Shown here: positions 1 through 9,716 of the stretch, piece by piece
Numbering within the stretch: position 1 is the first letter of the stretch
How the letters are laid out: the number at the start of each line of letters is the position of its first letter
Origin: Alphaproteobacteria bacterium AO1-B
GTDB lineage: Bacteria > Pseudomonadota > Alphaproteobacteria > Rhizobiales > Stappiaceae
Assembly: GCA_001890945.1 (NCBI GenBank)
Contig: MLAX01000002.1
Coordinates: forward strand, 1-64,000
Direction of reading: 5' to 3'
Length of the DNA: 64,000 nt
Notes under the pieces: model-generated
What the model was told of the DNA's origin: nothing
Database searches by the model: none
The model's input: the letters and a program-made list of their open reading frames with translations, nothing else
Program-made: the position numbers and the translations under genes

Positions 1-1
1 A

Positions 2-127
2 GGCGACAACGTCTCTGTTGACGTTGAGCTGATCGTGCCGATCGCCATGGAAGACGGTCTGCGCTTCGCGATCCGCGAAGGTGGCCGCACCGTCGGCGCC
101 GGCGTCGTCGCCTCAATCATCGAATAA
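2..127 (+). CDS. tuf: Elongation factor Tu, C-terminal fragment (5' end outside window)
   Basis: Only the last 41 codons are present. The reading frame ends in residues [17 protein letters not shown] and TAA, the characteristic end of bacterial EF-Tu domain 3. EF-Tu carries aminoacyl-tRNA to the ribosome as a GTP complex. Its position directly before rpsJ matches the str-S10 junction (rpsL-rpsG-fusA-tuf-rpsJ) of most alphaproteobacteria. The gene is cut by the window edge, not truncated in nature as far as can be seen. Confidence 0.95.
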   Translation, partial: GDNVSVDVELIVPIAMEDGLRFAIREGGRTVGAGVVASIIE

Positions 128-135
128 TCGACAGC

Positions 136-179
136 CGGGCCTGCTGGCACCTTAGAACAAGTGAATGCGCGCAGGCCCG
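136..179 (+). promoter_or_regulatory. Hairpin in the tuf-rpsJ intergenic leader
   Basis: A perfect 9-bp inverted repeat (CGGGCCTGC at 136-144, GCAGGCCCG at 171-179) encloses a 26-nt loop in the 76-nt gap between tuf and rpsJ. No U-tract follows, so it does not look like a classic terminator. It may be an mRNA processing or leader-control element of the S10 operon. The pairing is seen; any role is inferred. Confidence 0.4.
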
Positions 180-203
180 CCAGTCTTATTGGGAACAACA
201 ACA

Positions 204-512
204 ATGAACGGTCAGAATATCCGGATCCGCCTGAAGGCTTTTGACCACCGTATTCTCGACGCTTCCACCAAGGAAATCGTCAATACGGCCAAGCGGACCG
301 GTGCACAGGTACGGGGTCCCGTGCCACTGCCGACGCGGATCGAGAAGTACACCGTACTTCGTGGCCCGCATATCGATAAGAAAAGCCGCGATCAGTTCGA
401 GATGCGCACACACAAGCGCCTTCTCGACATCGTTGACCCGACACCGCAGACCGTGGACGCGCTGATGAAGCTCGACCTGGCCGCTGGCGTCGACGTCGAG
501 ATCAAGCTCTGA
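204..512 (+). CDS. rpsJ: 30S ribosomal protein S10
   Basis: The 102-aa protein begins [19 protein letters not shown], the conserved S10/NusE start. S10 is a small-subunit head protein and, as NusE, pairs with NusB in transcription antitermination. An upstream in-frame start would add 13 residues ([13 protein letters not shown]) absent from the family, so the ATG at 204 is chosen. It is the first gene of the S10 cluster, 23 nt before rplC. Confidence 0.97.
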   Translation: MNGQNIRIRLKAFDHRILDASTKEIVNTAKRTGAQVRGPVPLPTRIEKYTVLRGPHIDKKSRDQFEMRTHKRLLDIVDPTPQTVDALMKLDLAAGVDVEIKL

Positions 513-535
513 GGCGAGGCGAAGGGGACACATCC

Positions 536-1246
536 ATGCGTTCTGGAGTGATCGCTCAGAAAGTGGGCATGACCCGCATCTATAACGATGCAGGCGAACA
601 TGTTCCGGTCACAGTATTGCGGCTGGAAAACTGCCAGGTGGTTGCCCACCGGACTGACGAAAAGAACGGTTACAACGCACTGCAGCTCGGTGCCGGTACC
701 CGTAAAGTAAAGAATACGCCGAAGGCACTGCGCGGTCACTTTGCTGTTGCAAAGGTTGAGCCGAAGCGGACCGTGGTCGAGTTCCGCGTTTCTGCGGACA
801 ACATGATCGACGTTGGCGCGGAAATCACCGCTGACCACTACGTCGAAGGCCAGTATGTCGACGTGACCGGAACTTCCATCGGTAAAGGCTTTGCCGGTGT
901 TATGAAGCGTCATAACTTCGGTGGTGGCCGTGCATCGCACGGCAACTCGATCTCGCACCGCTCACACGGTTCTACCGGTCAATGTCAGGACCCGGGCCGC
1001 GTGTTCAAGGGCAAGAAGATGGCCGGTCATATGGGTGATGCCCGCGTGACCACGCAGAACCTCAAGGTTGTGCGCACTGATGTTGAGCGTGGCCTGATCA
1101 TGGTCGAAGGCTCTGTACCGGGCGCCAAGGGCGGCTGGATCCAGGTCCGCGATGCGATCAAAAAGGCGCTGCCGGACAACGTTCCGGTCCCGGGTGCTTT
1201 CAAGGCGTCCGAAGCGGCTGAGGCTGCCGGGAAGGAGAGTGAGTGA
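536..1246 (+). CDS. rplC: 50S ribosomal protein L3
   Basis: This 236-aa protein starts [20 protein letters not shown] and contains the central [16 protein letters not shown] segment typical of L3. L3 binds 23S rRNA near the peptidyl-transferase centre and is an early assembly protein. The C-terminal tail (about residues 215-236, Ala/Glu-rich) is the usual alphaproteobacterial extension. Its stop overlaps the rplD start (TGATG), which suggests translational coupling. Confidence 0.97.
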   Translation: MRSGVIAQKVGMTRIYNDAGEHVPVTVLRLENCQVVAHRTDEKNGYNALQLGAGTRKVKNTPKALRGHFAVAKVEPKRTVVEFRVSADNMIDVGAEITADHYVEGQYVDVTGTSIGKGFAGVMKRHNFGGGRASHGNSISHRSHGSTGQCQDPGRVFKGKKMAGHMGDARVTTQNLKVVRTDVERGLIMVEGSVPGAKGGWIQVRDAIKKALPDNVPVPGAFKASEAAEAAGKESE

Positions 1247-1866
1247 TGGAACTCCAGGTCAAGACCCTCGAAGGTGGGGCGGCCGGTTCGATCACGGTGT
1301 CTGACGAGATCTTTGGTCTCGAGCCGCGCACCGATTTGATCCACCGCGTTGTGCGCTGGCAGCTTGCCAAGCGCCAGGCGGGTACCCACAAGACGCTTGG
1401 TCGTTCGGAAGTTACTGGTTCTACGAAGAAATTCGTTCGCCAGAAAGGTTCCGGCGGCGCGCGTCACGGCAACAAGAAGGCTCCGCAGTTCCGCGGCGGT
1501 GGTAAGGCATTCGGTCCGGTCGTTCGCGATCATGGCCATGACCTGCCGAAGAAAGTCCGCGTCCTCGGCCTGAAGCATGCACTGTCCGCGAAAGCAAAGG
1601 CAGACAGCATCGTTGTTGTTGAAGATGCAAAAGCTGCTGAAGCGAAAACCAAGGCTCTCAAGTCCCAGCTGAACAAGCTTGGCCTGACTAGCGCTCTGGT
1701 GATCGACGGCGCCGAAGTTGACAACAACTTCGCACTGGCGTCCCGCAACATTCCGCACCTGGATGTGTTGCCGGTTCAGGGCATCAACGTTTACGACATC
1801 CTGCGCGCCAACACTCTGGTGTTGACGAAAGCTGCGGTGTCCGCACTTGAGGAGCGCTTTAAATGA
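1246..1866 (+). CDS. rplD: 50S ribosomal protein L4
   Basis: The 206-aa protein has the L4 core [20 protein letters not shown], which forms the extended loop in the exit tunnel. A GTG three bases upstream would add one Met; the ATG at 1246, with GGAGAG just upstream, is preferred. In Escherichia coli L4 autoregulates the S10 operon. No recognisable L4 leader site was identified here. It overlaps rplC by one base and rplW by four. Confidence 0.97.
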   Translation: MELQVKTLEGGAAGSITVSDEIFGLEPRTDLIHRVVRWQLAKRQAGTHKTLGRSEVTGSTKKFVRQKGSGGARHGNKKAPQFRGGGKAFGPVVRDHGHDLPKKVRVLGLKHALSAKAKADSIVVVEDAKAAEAKTKALKSQLNKLGLTSALVIDGAEVDNNFALASRNIPHLDVLPVQGINVYDILRANTLVLTKAAVSALEERFK

Positions 1867-2156
1867 GCAATCTTCCTCACTACGACAAAATCGTTGGCCC
1901 GGTAATCACCGAAAAGTCGACGATGGCTTCTGAAGAGAACAAGGTTGTCTTCAAGGTTGCCAATGATGCAACCAAGCCGGAAATCAAGGCCGCTGTCGAA
2001 GCACTGTTCGGCGTCAAGGTCACGGCAGTCAACACTCTTGTCCGCAAGGGCAAAGTGAAGCGCTTCCGCGGACGTCTTGGCCGCCAGTCTGACTTCAAGA
2101 AGGCCGTCGTAACGCTGCAGGAAGGTCACGCAATCGACGTGGCCACCGGGCTCTAA
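1863..2156 (+). CDS. rplW: 50S ribosomal protein L23
   Basis: The 97-aa protein begins [20 protein letters not shown] and contains the [16 protein letters not shown] loop of L23. L23 lies at the tunnel exit, where trigger factor and SRP dock. It starts inside the rplD stop codon (ATGA), the tightest coupling in this part of the operon. Length is normal for the family. Confidence 0.97.
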   Translation: MSNLPHYDKIVGPVITEKSTMASEENKVVFKVANDATKPEIKAAVEALFGVKVTAVNTLVRKGKVKRFRGRLGRQSDFKKAVVTLQEGHAIDVATGL

Positions 2157-2175
2157 GACGGGGACTTAAGAAAAA

Positions 2176-3009
2176 ATGGCACTTAAGACATTCAATCCGA
2201 CGTCCCCGGGCCGCCGTCAGCTGGTACAGGTTGACCGCTCCGGTCTTTGGAAGGGCAAGCCGGTCAAGACCTTGACCGAAGGCCTTTCTAAGAAGGGCGG
2301 CCGGAACAACACTGGACGCATCACGTCTCCGAACCGCAGTGGCGGTCACAAGCGGACTTACCGTCTTGTTGACTTCAAGCGCCGCAAGTGGGACGTGCCG
2401 GCAACGGTAGAGCGCCTGGAATACGATCCGAACCGGACTGCATTCATCGCTCTGATCCGTTACGAAGACGGCGAGCTGAGCTACATCCTGGCTCCGCAGC
2501 GCTTGTCCGAAGGCGACACTGTTGTCGCCGGTGAAAACGTTGACGTGAAACCGGGCAATGCGGCTCCTCTGTCGCGCATTCCGGTTGGTACGATTGTGCA
2601 CAACATCGAGCTGAAGCCGGGCAAAGGCGCCCAGATCGCTCGCTCTGCAGGTGCATTCGTTCAGATCGTCGGCCGTGACCAGGGTTACACAACGCTGCGC
2701 CTGATGTCTGGTGAACAGCGCCGTGTTCTCGGCACTTGCATGGCAACCATTGGCGCTGTGTCCAACCCGGACCACTCCAATGTGAACCTCGGCAAGGCAG
2801 GCCGTTCCCGCTGGCTGGGCATCAAACCGCACGTTCGCGGTGTTGCCATGAACCCGATCGACCACCCGCATGGTGGTGGTGAAGGTCGGACCTCCGGCGG
2901 TCGTCATCCGGTTACTCCTTGGGGTAAACCGACCAAAGGTAAGCGCACGCGGAAGAACAAGCAGACCGATAAGTTTATCGTCCGCTCCCGCCACGCGCGT
3001 AAGAAGTAA
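2176..3009 (+). CDS. rplB: 50S ribosomal protein L2
   Basis: The 277-aa protein has the L2 signatures [20 protein letters not shown] near the N-terminus and [20 protein letters not shown] near residues 225-245. The latter includes the conserved His implicated in peptidyl transfer. L2 is a primary 23S rRNA binder needed for subunit association. It sits 19 nt after rplW and 11 nt before rpsS. Confidence 0.98.
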   Translation: MALKTFNPTSPGRRQLVQVDRSGLWKGKPVKTLTEGLSKKGGRNNTGRITSPNRSGGHKRTYRLVDFKRRKWDVPATVERLEYDPNRTAFIALIRYEDGELSYILAPQRLSEGDTVVAGENVDVKPGNAAPLSRIPVGTIVHNIELKPGKGAQIARSAGAFVQIVGRDQGYTTLRLMSGEQRRVLGTCMATIGAVSNPDHSNVNLGKAGRSRWLGIKPHVRGVAMNPIDHPHGGGEGRTSGGRHPVTPWGKPTKGKRTRKNKQTDKFIVRSRHARKK

Positions 3010-3020
3010 GGGACAGGATC

Positions 3021-3299
3021 GTGGCACGTTCGATCTGGAAAGGTCCGTTTGTCGACGGGTATCTGCTGAAGAAAGCGGAGAAGGTCCGCGAGGCCGGCCG
3101 GAACGAGGTCATCAAGACCTGGAGCCGCCGCTCGACGATCCTCCCGCAGTTCGTTGGTCTTACCTTCGGCGTCTACAACGGTCAGAAGCACGTTCCGGTG
3201 CTGGTGTCTGAAGAGATGATTGGTCACAAGTTCGGTGAGTTCTCACCGTCCCGGACCTATTACGGACACGGCGCCGACAAGAAGGCGAAGAGGAAGTAA
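3021..3299 (+). CDS. rpsS: 30S ribosomal protein S19
   Basis: The 92-aa protein starts with GTG and reads [16 protein letters not shown]. It contains the S19 block [20 protein letters not shown] and [18 protein letters not shown]19 lies in the small-subunit head and contacts S13 and tRNA. The GTG is preceded by GGGACAGG. It is followed after two bases by rplV. Confidence 0.97.
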   Translation: MARSIWKGPFVDGYLLKKAEKVREAGRNEVIKTWSRRSTILPQFVGLTFGVYNGQKHVPVLVSEEMIGHKFGEFSPSRTYYGHGADKKAKRK

Positions 3300-3301
3300 C
3301 G

Positions 3302-3682
3302 ATGGGCAAGCCGAAGCGTGAGCGGGTGCTCGCTGACAACGAAGCTCGGGCGATGACACGGATGATCCGTGTCTCTCCCCGCAAGCTGAATCTCGTTGCT
3401 GCTGCTATCCGCGGTAAAAAAGTCGGTTCCGCAATCGCGGACCTGACATTCTCCCGCAAGCGCATTGCGCAGGACGTCAAGAAAACCTTGATGTCTGCGA
3501 TTGCAAACGCGGAAAACAATCACGACCTGGACATCGACAACCTGGTGGTTGCCGAAGCTCACGTTGGCAAAGCTTTTGTCATCAAGCGCTTCCAGGCCCG
3601 TGCACGCGGACGGGTTGGCCGGATCGAGAAGCCGTTCTCGAACCTGACCATCGTTGTGCGCGAAGTTGAGGAGAGTGCCTGA
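3302..3682 (+). CDS. rplV: 50S ribosomal protein L22
   Basis: The 126-aa protein has the L22 motif [18 protein letters not shown] and the C-terminal hairpin [20 protein letters not shown] that lines the exit tunnel, where macrolide resistance changes occur in other species. Its stop and the rpsC start overlap as TGATG, so translation is probably coupled to S3. Confidence 0.97.
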   Translation: MGKPKRERVLADNEARAMTRMIRVSPRKLNLVAAAIRGKKVGSAIADLTFSRKRIAQDVKKTLMSAIANAENNHDLDIDNLVVAEAHVGKAFVIKRFQARARGRVGRIEKPFSNLTIVVREVEESA

Positions 3683-4410
3683 TGGGACACAAAGTTAACC
3701 CGATCGGCATGCGCCTCGGGATCAACCGCACCTGGGACTCCCGCTGGTACGCCAACAAAAACGAGTACGGCGATCTTCTGCACGAAGACTTCCGCATTCG
3801 TGAGTACCTGATGAAGGAACTCAAGCAGGCGGCGGTGTCCAAGGTAGTTATCGAGCGCCCGCACAAGAAGTGCCGTGTGTCCATTCACTCCGGTCGTCCG
3901 GGTGTGGTCATCGGTAAAAAAGGTGCGGACATCGAGCGTCTTCGCAAGAAGATTGCTGAAATCACCAACTCCGAAGTGCATCTCAACATCGTTGAAGTGC
4001 GCAAGCCGGAAATCGACGCGACATTGGTTGCCGCTTCGATTGCTCAGCAGCTGGAACGCCGTGTTGCTTTCCGCCGCGCCATGAAACGGGCTGTTCAGTC
4101 CGCCATGCGTCTGGGCGCACAGGGCATTCGGATCAACTGCGGCGGCCGTCTCGGCGGTGCGGAAATCGCGCGTATCGAATGGTACCGTGAAGGCCGTGTG
4201 CCGCTTCACACTCTGCGTGCGGACATCGACTACGGTGTTGCAAGCGCGCACACAGCTTACGGCGTGTGCGGTGTGAAGGTCTGGATCTTCAAGGGTGAAA
4301 TTCTGGAACATGACCCGATGGCGTCCGAACGCCGTGCGACGGCTGCTTCCGAAGGCAACCAGGGTGATCGCGGCGGACGCCGGGATCGGGGCCGCGAGCG
4401 CGCAGCTTAA
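3682..4410 (+). CDS. rpsC: 30S ribosomal protein S3
   Basis: This 242-aa protein begins [20 protein letters not shown] and carries a KH domain ([14 protein letters not shown] at about residues 78-91) and the C-terminal S3 block ([12 protein letters not shown]). S3 forms part of the mRNA entry channel. The Arg/Glu-rich tail after residue 210 is variable among alphaproteobacteria. It overlaps rplV by one base. Confidence 0.97.
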   Translation: MGHKVNPIGMRLGINRTWDSRWYANKNEYGDLLHEDFRIREYLMKELKQAAVSKVVIERPHKKCRVSIHSGRPGVVIGKKGADIERLRKKIAEITNSEVHLNIVEVRKPEIDATLVAASIAQQLERRVAFRRAMKRAVQSAMRLGAQGIRINCGGRLGGAEIARIEWYREGRVPLHTLRADIDYGVASAHTAYGVCGVKVWIFKGEILEHDPMASERRATAASEGNQGDRGGRRDRGRERAA

Positions 4411-4457
4411 TATAAGCTGCCTGCCGCTCGTAAGATAAGAAAGACGAGAGAAGAACG

Positions 4458-4871
4458 ATGCTGCAACCGAAGCGCACTAAGTTCCGCAAGCAGCACAAAG
4501 GCCGCATCCACGGCTTGTCGAAGGGGGGGACTGACCTCAACTTCGGCGCATTCGGTCTGAAGGCTCTGGAGCCGGAGCGGGTTACCGCTCGTCAGATCGA
4601 AGCGGCCCGTCGTGCTATGACCCGTCACATGAAGCGTGCGGGTCGTGTTTGGATCCGCATCTTCCCGGATCTGCCAGTTTCCTCGAAACCGGCTGAAGTC
4701 CGCATGGGTAAAGGTAAGGGTTCTCCGGATTACTGGGCTTGCCGTGTCAAGCCGGGCCGGATCATGTTCGAAATTGACGGTGTGCCGGAAGACGTTGCTC
4801 GTGAAGCAATGCGTCTTGCCGCTGCCAAGCTGCCGATCAAGTGCCGTTTCGTTCAGCGTATCGGCGAATAA
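4458..4871 (+). CDS. rplP: 50S ribosomal protein L16
   Basis: The 137-aa protein starts [20 protein letters not shown] and contains [20 protein letters not shown], both diagnostic for L16. L16 organises the tRNA A-site region of the large subunit. A good GAGAGAAG ribosome site lies upstream in the 47-nt gap after rpsC, the longest gap so far in this cluster. Confidence 0.97.
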   Translation: MLQPKRTKFRKQHKGRIHGLSKGGTDLNFGAFGLKALEPERVTARQIEAARRAMTRHMKRAGRVWIRIFPDLPVSSKPAEVRMGKGKGSPDYWACRVKPGRIMFEIDGVPEDVAREAMRLAAAKLPIKCRFVQRIGE

Positions 4872-4892
4872 GGCAGGCCAGGAGAGACAGCC

Positions 4893-5093
4893 ATGAAGGC
4901 GACCGATGTACGGGCTAAGACCCTCGACGAGCTCCGCACAGAGCTTGAGGGCCTGAAGAAAGAGCAGTTCAACCTGCGCTTCCAGAAGGCTACGGGTCAG
5001 CTTGAAAACACTGCACGTGTCCGGCAAATCCGCCGTGATATCGCGCGTATCCAGACGATCATGCGCGAAAAGCGCGTGTCGGCGACCGCATAA
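4893..5093 (+). CDS. rpmC: 50S ribosomal protein L29
   Basis: The 66-aa, two-helix protein begins [20 protein letters not shown] and has the L29 core [21 protein letters not shown]29 neighbours L23 at the tunnel exit. A GGAGAG site precedes the ATG. Order rplP-rpmC-rpsQ is the standard one. Confidence 0.97.
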   Translation: MKATDVRAKTLDELRTELEGLKKEQFNLRFQKATGQLENTARVRQIRRDIARIQTIMREKRVSATA

Positions 5094-5105
5094 GGAGACG
5101 GATCA

Positions 5106-5339
5106 ATGCCAAAGCGTATCCTGCAGGGCACCGTTGTCAGCGACGCCAATGACAAGACGGTGACGGTAAATGTGGAGCGCCGCTTCACACACCCGCTGCT
5201 GAAAAAGACTGTGCGCCGGACTAAGAAGTACCGCGCACATGATGAAAGCAACCAATACAAGGTTGGCGACACAGTTCATATTGAAGAGTGTGCGCCGATC
5301 TCGAAAAACAAACGTTGGACTGTGGTCACTACTCAGTGA
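5106..5339 (+). CDS. rpsQ: 30S ribosomal protein S17
   Basis: The 77-aa OB-fold protein begins [20 protein letters not shown] and contains the S17 block [13 protein letters not shown]. It is a primary 16S rRNA binder. AAGGAGA precedes the start. A 70-nt gap separates it from rplN, corresponding to the S10/spc operon boundary in Escherichia coli; no terminator was seen in that gap. Confidence 0.97.
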   Translation: MPKRILQGTVVSDANDKTVTVNVERRFTHPLLKKTVRRTKKYRAHDESNQYKVGDTVHIEECAPISKNKRWTVVTTQ

Positions 5340-5409
5340 TCACGCTCCGTCAGGTGAGCATCAGGCGCCCGCGTAACGGTGCGCCGATAGAAGAACAAGG
5401 CAGCCAGTC

Positions 5410-5778
5410 ATGATTCAGATGCAAACAAACCTCGACGTCGCCGACAATTCCGGCGCCCGTCGTGTCATGTGCATCAAAGTGCTCGGCGGCTCCAAGCGCA
5501 AATATGCCCAGGTAGGCGACATCATCGTCGTCTCCGTCAAAGAGGCTATTCCGCGGGGCCGCGTTAAAAAGGGCGACGTGATGAAGGCTGTCGTCGTGCG
5601 CACGGCTAAGGATATCCGCCGTCCCGATGGCAGCGTGATCCGGTTCGACCGCAATGCGGCCGTGCTGGTGAATAACAACAAGGAGCCAGTCGGCACCCGT
5701 ATCTTTGGTCCGGTGCCGCGTGAACTCCGCGCCAAGAACCATATGAAAATCATTTCGCTCGCGCCGGAGGTGCTCTGA
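5410..5778 (+). CDS. rplN: 50S ribosomal protein L14
   Basis: The 122-aa protein starts [20 protein letters not shown] and ends with the [18 protein letters not shown] block conserved in L14. L14 forms an intersubunit bridge and is the binding site of RsfS in other bacteria. The stop overlaps the start of rplX (TGATG). Confidence 0.97.
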   Translation: MIQMQTNLDVADNSGARRVMCIKVLGGSKRKYAQVGDIIVVSVKEAIPRGRVKKGDVMKAVVVRTAKDIRRPDGSVIRFDRNAAVLVNNNKEPVGTRIFGPVPRELRAKNHMKIISLAPEVL

Positions 5779-6095
5779 TGGCTGCGAAAATTAAAAAAGG
5801 CGACACGGTGGTCGTACTGACCGGCCGTGACAAGGGCAAATCTGGTGAAGTTATCCAGATGCTGCCGGCTGACAACAAGGCGCTGGTACGCGGCATCAAC
5901 ATGGTCCGCCGTCACCAGAAGCAGACCCAATCGCAGGAAGCTGGCATCGTGTCCAAAGAGGCACCGATCCACCTGTCGAACATCGCGCTGGCCGATCCGA
6001 AAGACGGCAAGGCGACCCGCGTCGGCTTCAAAGTGCAGGACGATGGTGCCAAGGTTCGTGTGGCCAAGCGTTCGGGAGACCTGATCGATGGCTGA
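5778..6095 (+). CDS. rplX: 50S ribosomal protein L24
   Basis: The 105-aa protein has the KOW motif ([19 protein letters not shown], residues about 6-24) and the [11 protein letters not shown] segment of L24, an assembly initiator of the large subunit. Its last eight bases overlap the start of rplE, so L24 and L5 are probably translated in a coupled way. Confidence 0.97.
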   Translation: MAAKIKKGDTVVVLTGRDKGKSGEVIQMLPADNKALVRGINMVRRHQKQTQSQEAGIVSKEAPIHLSNIALADPKDGKATRVGFKVQDDGAKVRVAKRSGDLIDG

Positions 6096-6645
6096 GACCA
6101 CTAACGTACCGCGTCTAAAGACGCATTATGACGAAGTCGTGCGCAAGCAGCTTCAGGAAAAGTTCCAGTACAAGAACGTTATGCAAGTTCCGCAGCTGGA
6201 AAAGATCGTCCTGAACATTGGCGTTGGCGAAGCCGTTGGCGACTCCAAAAAGGCGCGTACAGCAGCTGAAGACCTGGCAGCGATTGCCGGTCAGAAGCCG
6301 GTCATCACCAAAGCGAAGAAGTCCATCGCAACCTTTAAGGTTCGTGAAGGCATGCCGCTTGGTGTCAAGGTGACCCTGCGCCGTCAGCAGATGTTCGAGT
6401 TCCTGGATCGCATGATCACAATCGCGCTGCCGCGCGTTCGTGACTTCCGCGGTCTGAACCCGAAGAGCTTCGACGGTCGCGGCAACTACGCTATGGGCAT
6501 CAAAGAACACATCGTGTTCCCGGAAATCGAGTACGACAAAGTCGACCAGATCTGGGGCATGGACGTGATCGTCTGCACCACGGCGCCAAACGATGACGAG
6601 GCGCGCGAGCTTCTGCGTGCTTTCAACTTCCCGTTCACGAAGTAA
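6088..6645 (+). CDS. rplE: 50S ribosomal protein L5
   Basis: The 185-aa protein contains [18 protein letters not shown] and [20 protein letters not shown], signatures of L5, which binds 5S rRNA in the central protuberance and contacts P-site tRNA. It starts inside the end of rplX and is followed after 21 nt by rpsN. Confidence 0.97.
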   Translation: MAETTNVPRLKTHYDEVVRKQLQEKFQYKNVMQVPQLEKIVLNIGVGEAVGDSKKARTAAEDLAAIAGQKPVITKAKKSIATFKVREGMPLGVKVTLRRQQMFEFLDRMITIALPRVRDFRGLNPKSFDGRGNYAMGIKEHIVFPEIEYDKVDQIWGMDVIVCTTAPNDDEARELLRAFNFPFTK

Positions 6646-6666
6646 CGGGCAAGGAAGGGAAACACG

Positions 6667-6972
6667 ATGGCGAAGAAAAGCGCAGTCGAGAAGAACAAGC
6701 GTCGCGAGAAGCTTGTCAAAAAGTATGCCGAGAAGCGTGCTGCTCTGAAAGCCATGGCCAAGGACGATACCTTGAGCCCTGAAGAGCAGTTCAATGCCCG
6801 CCTGAAGCTGGCCAAACTGCCGCGGAACTCCGCGCCGAACCGCGTTCGCAACCGTTGCGAAGTGTCCGGCCGTCCGCGCGGTTATTACCGCAAGCTGAAG
6901 ATGTCGCGTATCGCGCTTCGTGAACTGGGCTCCCTGGGTAAGATCCCGGGCCTGGTCAAGTCGAGCTGGTAA
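6667..6972 (+). CDS. rpsN: 30S ribosomal protein S14 (long, zinc-free type)
   Basis: The 101-aa protein ends [31 protein letters not shown], as S14 does. The family exists as a short zinc-binding form with a CxxC pair and a long form without it. This copy has the long N-terminus and only one Cys in [12 protein letters not shown], so it is the zinc-independent type. AAGGAAGG precedes the ATG. Confidence 0.96.
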   Translation: MAKKSAVEKNKRREKLVKKYAEKRAALKAMAKDDTLSPEEQFNARLKLAKLPRNSAPNRVRNRCEVSGRPRGYYRKLKMSRIALRELGSLGKIPGLVKSSW

Positions 6973-6984
6973 GGAGAAACTCCG

Positions 6985-7383
6985 ATGGCAATTTCTGATC
7001 CGTTGGGGGATATGCTGACCCGGATTCGCAACGCGCAGCTGCGTCGCAAAAACAAGGTCAGCTCACCAAATTCTAAATTGCGCGCACACGTACTTGATGT
7101 GCTTGCAAAAGAAGGGTACATCCGTGGCTACACCACGGTTGAATACGAGGGCGGTAAGTCCGAATTGGAAATCGAACTGAAGTATTTCGACGGTGAGCCG
7201 GTGATCCGCACGATTGAGCGCGTATCCAAGCCGGGCCGCCGCGTCTACTCGTCGGTGAAAAACATCCCGCATGTCTCTAATGGCCTGGGCGTGTCGATCA
7301 TTTCGACCCCGCGCGGCGTCATGAGTGACCATCAGGCGCGGGACGAAAATGTAGGTGGCGAGGTTCTGTGTCGCGTCTTCTGA
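6985..7383 (+). CDS. rpsH: 30S ribosomal protein S8
   Basis: The 132-aa protein starts [20 protein letters not shown] and ends [20 protein letters not shown], matching S8. S8 binds helix 21 of 16S rRNA and, in Escherichia coli, represses the spc operon through the rplE mRNA. Its position after rplE and rpsN is conserved; an S8 target was not located here. Confidence 0.97.
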   Translation: MAISDPLGDMLTRIRNAQLRRKNKVSSPNSKLRAHVLDVLAKEGYIRGYTTVEYEGGKSELEIELKYFDGEPVIRTIERVSKPGRRVYSSVKNIPHVSNGLGVSIISTPRGVMSDHQARDENVGGEVLCRVF

Positions 7384-7424
7384 CGCGGCATTCTCGCTGT
7401 TAAAACAACGACAAGGTTGGTCAA

Positions 7425-7958
7425 ATGTCTCGTATTGGCAAAAAGCCAGTCCCCGTGCCAAGCGGGGTAACGGCATCGATCGACGGTCAGACAGTTACGA
7501 TCAAGGGCCCGAAAGGCGAAAAGTCTTTCATGCTCAATGAACTCGTTCTGGCCGAAATGACTGATGACGGGATCAAAATCGATCCGCGTAACGACTCCAA
7601 GCCGGCTCGCTCCATGTGGGGTATGAGCCGCACCATGGTTCAGAACCTGATCACCGGCGTGACCTATGGCTTCAAGAAAGACCTCGCGATCACTGGTGTT
7701 GGTTACCGTGCACAGGTCCAGGGTCAAAACCTTCAGCTGGCACTCGGCTTCTCACATGATGTGATCTATGCGATCCCGGAAGGCATCGAGATCAAATGTG
7801 CGAAACCGACGGAAATCAGCGTTTCTGGCACCGACAAACAACGTGTCGGCCAGGTCGCAGCTGAAATCCGCGAATTCCGCCCGCCGGAGCCGTACAAAGG
7901 CAAAGGCGTTCGTTATGCAGACGAGTTCATCGTCCGCAAAGAAGGCAAGAAGAAGTAA
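7425..7958 (+). CDS. rplF: 50S ribosomal protein L6
   Basis: The 177-aa protein starts [20 protein letters not shown] and ends [20 protein letters not shown], both L6 signatures. L6 lies at the base of the stalk near the sarcin-ricin loop. It has two internal homologous folds, typical of the family. It starts 41 nt after rpsH. Confidence 0.97.
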   Translation: MSRIGKKPVPVPSGVTASIDGQTVTIKGPKGEKSFMLNELVLAEMTDDGIKIDPRNDSKPARSMWGMSRTMVQNLITGVTYGFKKDLAITGVGYRAQVQGQNLQLALGFSHDVIYAIPEGIEIKCAKPTEISVSGTDKQRVGQVAAEIREFRPPEPYKGKGVRYADEFIVRKEGKKK

Positions 7959-7970
7959 CGGACCGAGATC

Positions 7971-8333
7971 ATGGCGAACAGCAAACAAGCTTTCGAACGC
8001 CGCCGCGATCGCGTGCGCCGTTCAGTCAAGAAAGCCGCGAACGGTCGTCCGCGCCTTTCTATCTTCCGCTCGTCGAAGCAGATCTATGCCCAGATCATCG
8101 ACGATGCGCAGGGACATACAATTGTCTCCGCTTCTACGATCGAAAAAGATCTGAAGGGCGGCCTGAAAACGGGCGCCGACGTGTCTGCAGCCGCAGCCGT
8201 TGGCAAGCTTGTCGCCGAGCGTGCAGCTGCGGCAGGTGTCAAGCAGGTCGTGTTCGACCGGGGCGGTTACCAGTATCATGGGCGTGTGAAAGCGCTCGCC
8301 GATGCTGCCCGCGAAGGTGGACTTGAATTCTGA
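7971..8333 (+). CDS. rplR: 50S ribosomal protein L18
   Basis: The 120-aa protein has the L18 blocks [20 protein letters not shown] and [20 protein letters not shown]. It binds 5S rRNA together with L5. The N-terminus is Arg/Lys-rich as in other bacteria. It sits 12 nt after rplF. Confidence 0.97.
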   Translation: MANSKQAFERRRDRVRRSVKKAANGRPRLSIFRSSKQIYAQIIDDAQGHTIVSASTIEKDLKGGLKTGADVSAAAAVGKLVAERAAAAGVKQVVFDRGGYQYHGRVKALADAAREGGLEF

Positions 8334-8374
8334 CCAGCGCCCGTTGGCGCTCCTAAGTACGGAAGACGTATAAT

Positions 8375-8941
8375 ATGGCGAGACAAGAAAATCGCGAGCG
8401 CGAAGAGCGCGACAGCGAATTCGTCGACAAGCTCGTACACATCAACCGCGTTGCCAAAGTGGTCAAGGGTGGCCGCCGTTTCGGTTTCGCAGCCCTCGTC
8501 GTGGTTGGTGATCAAAAGGGCCGTGTCGGCTTCGGTCATGGTAAGGCACGCGAAGTGCCGGAAGCCATCCGGAAAGCAACTGAAGCTGCAAAGCGCACGA
8601 TGATCCGTGTGCCGCTGCGTGAAGGGCGGACTCTCCACCACGATGTGGAAGGCCGTCACGGCGCTGGTAAGGTTCTGCTGCGCGCAGCACCGGCCGGTAC
8701 CGGTATCATCGCGGGTGGTCCGATGCGTGCGGTCTTTGAAACGCTTGGCGTTCAGGACGTTGTGGCAAAGTCTTTGGGGACATCCAACCCTTACAACATG
8801 GTTCGTGCGACCTTTAACGCGCTGACCAAAGAAGACAGCCCGCGCTCCGTCGCTGCCCGCCGTGGCCTCAAGGTCTCTGTGTTGCAGTCCCGGCGCCGTG
8901 ACAACAACGATGAGGCGGCTCCGGCTGCCGCTGAGGCTTGA
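8375..8941 (+). CDS. rpsE: 30S ribosomal protein S5
   Basis: The 188-aa protein carries the double-stranded-RNA-binding-like domain beginning [20 protein letters not shown] (about residues 21-40) and the central [20 protein letters not shown]5 lies at the mRNA entrance and affects decoding accuracy. Its Ala-rich tail is a usual alphaproteobacterial feature. Confidence 0.97.
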   Translation: MARQENREREERDSEFVDKLVHINRVAKVVKGGRRFGFAALVVVGDQKGRVGFGHGKAREVPEAIRKATEAAKRTMIRVPLREGRTLHHDVEGRHGAGKVLLRAAPAGTGIIAGGPMRAVFETLGVQDVVAKSLGTSNPYNMVRATFNALTKEDSPRSVAARRGLKVSVLQSRRRDNNDEAAPAAAEA

Positions 8942-8982
8942 CCTTAGCGGCGCCAGCCACCAGCTGAATGAGGGTTAGTTCC

Positions 8983-9177
8983 ATGGCGAACACCGAAAAG
9001 ACTGTTACGGTCGAACAGATCGGCAGCCCGCTGCGCCGTCCGAAGGACCAGCGCGCGACGCTCGTCGGTCTTGGCCTGAACAAGATGCACCGCCGTTCCA
9101 CACTGAAGGACACACCTGAAGTGCGCGGCATGATCAATAAGGTCCAGCATCTCGTTCGCGTCGTCGAAGACGCGTAA
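8983..9177 (+). CDS. rpmD: 50S ribosomal protein L30
   Basis: The 64-aa protein reads [20 protein letters not shown] and contains [20 protein letters not shown], the L30 core. An in-frame start 15 nt upstream would add MRVSS, which lacks a ribosome site. The ATG at 8983 follows GAGGGTTAG and fits family length. Confidence 0.95.
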   Translation: MANTEKTVTVEQIGSPLRRPKDQRATLVGLGLNKMHRRSTLKDTPEVRGMINKVQHLVRVVEDA

Positions 9178-9199
9178 GGACGGGGTGAGGAGAAAAGAC

Positions 9200-9667
9200 A
9201 TGAAGCTCAACGAACTTCGTGACAACGAAGGTGCCTCTTCCGAGCGCACACGCGTTGGCCGCGGTATCGGGTCTGGCAAGGGCAAGACCGGTGGCCGTGG
9301 TGTAAAAGGTCAGAAGTCCCGTTCTGGCGTGGCGATTAAGGGTTTTGAAGGCGGTCAGATGCCGCTTCACCGCCGCCTGCCGAAGCGCGGCTTCACGAAC
9401 ATCTTTGCCAAGGACTTCAACACAGTGTCCATTGGCCGTGTTCAACAAGCGATTGATGCCGGCAAGCTGAACGCGTCTGAGGCGGTTACCGTCGAAGCGC
9501 TCAAGGCTGCTGGTGTTGTCAAGCGGGTCCGCGATGGCGTACGCCTCGTTGCTTCCGGTGAACTCACCGCGGCAGTGACCTTTGAAGTTGCCGGTGCCTC
9601 CAAGGGCGCTGTTGCAGCGATCGAAAAAGCGGGCGGCAAGGTCGCCGTTCTGGGAGCTCAGGCTTAA
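9200..9667 (+). CDS. rplO: 50S ribosomal protein L15
   Basis: The 155-aa protein begins [20 protein letters not shown] and has the Gly/Lys-rich segment [20 protein letters not shown] (about residues 22-41) that threads into 23S rRNA. The ATG at 9200, with GAGGAG upstream, is preferred over an upstream start that adds five basic residues. Confidence 0.95.
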   Translation: MKLNELRDNEGASSERTRVGRGIGSGKGKTGGRGVKGQKSRSGVAIKGFEGGQMPLHRRLPKRGFTNIFAKDFNTVSIGRVQQAIDAGKLNASEAVTVEALKAAGVVKRVRDGVRLVASGELTAAVTFEVAGASKGAVAAIEKAGGKVAVLGAQA

Positions 9668-9716
9668 CAGCCTGGGCTTTTCCCATTTGTCAGCAAGCAT
9701 CTGACCGGAGTAGGGC

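Noticed and set aside
2095..3027. Long minus-strand open frame (310 aa) opposite rplB
   Set aside because: It lies fully opposite a certain ribosomal protein gene, has no ribosome site and no recognisable sequence. It is a by-product of GC-rich codon bias.
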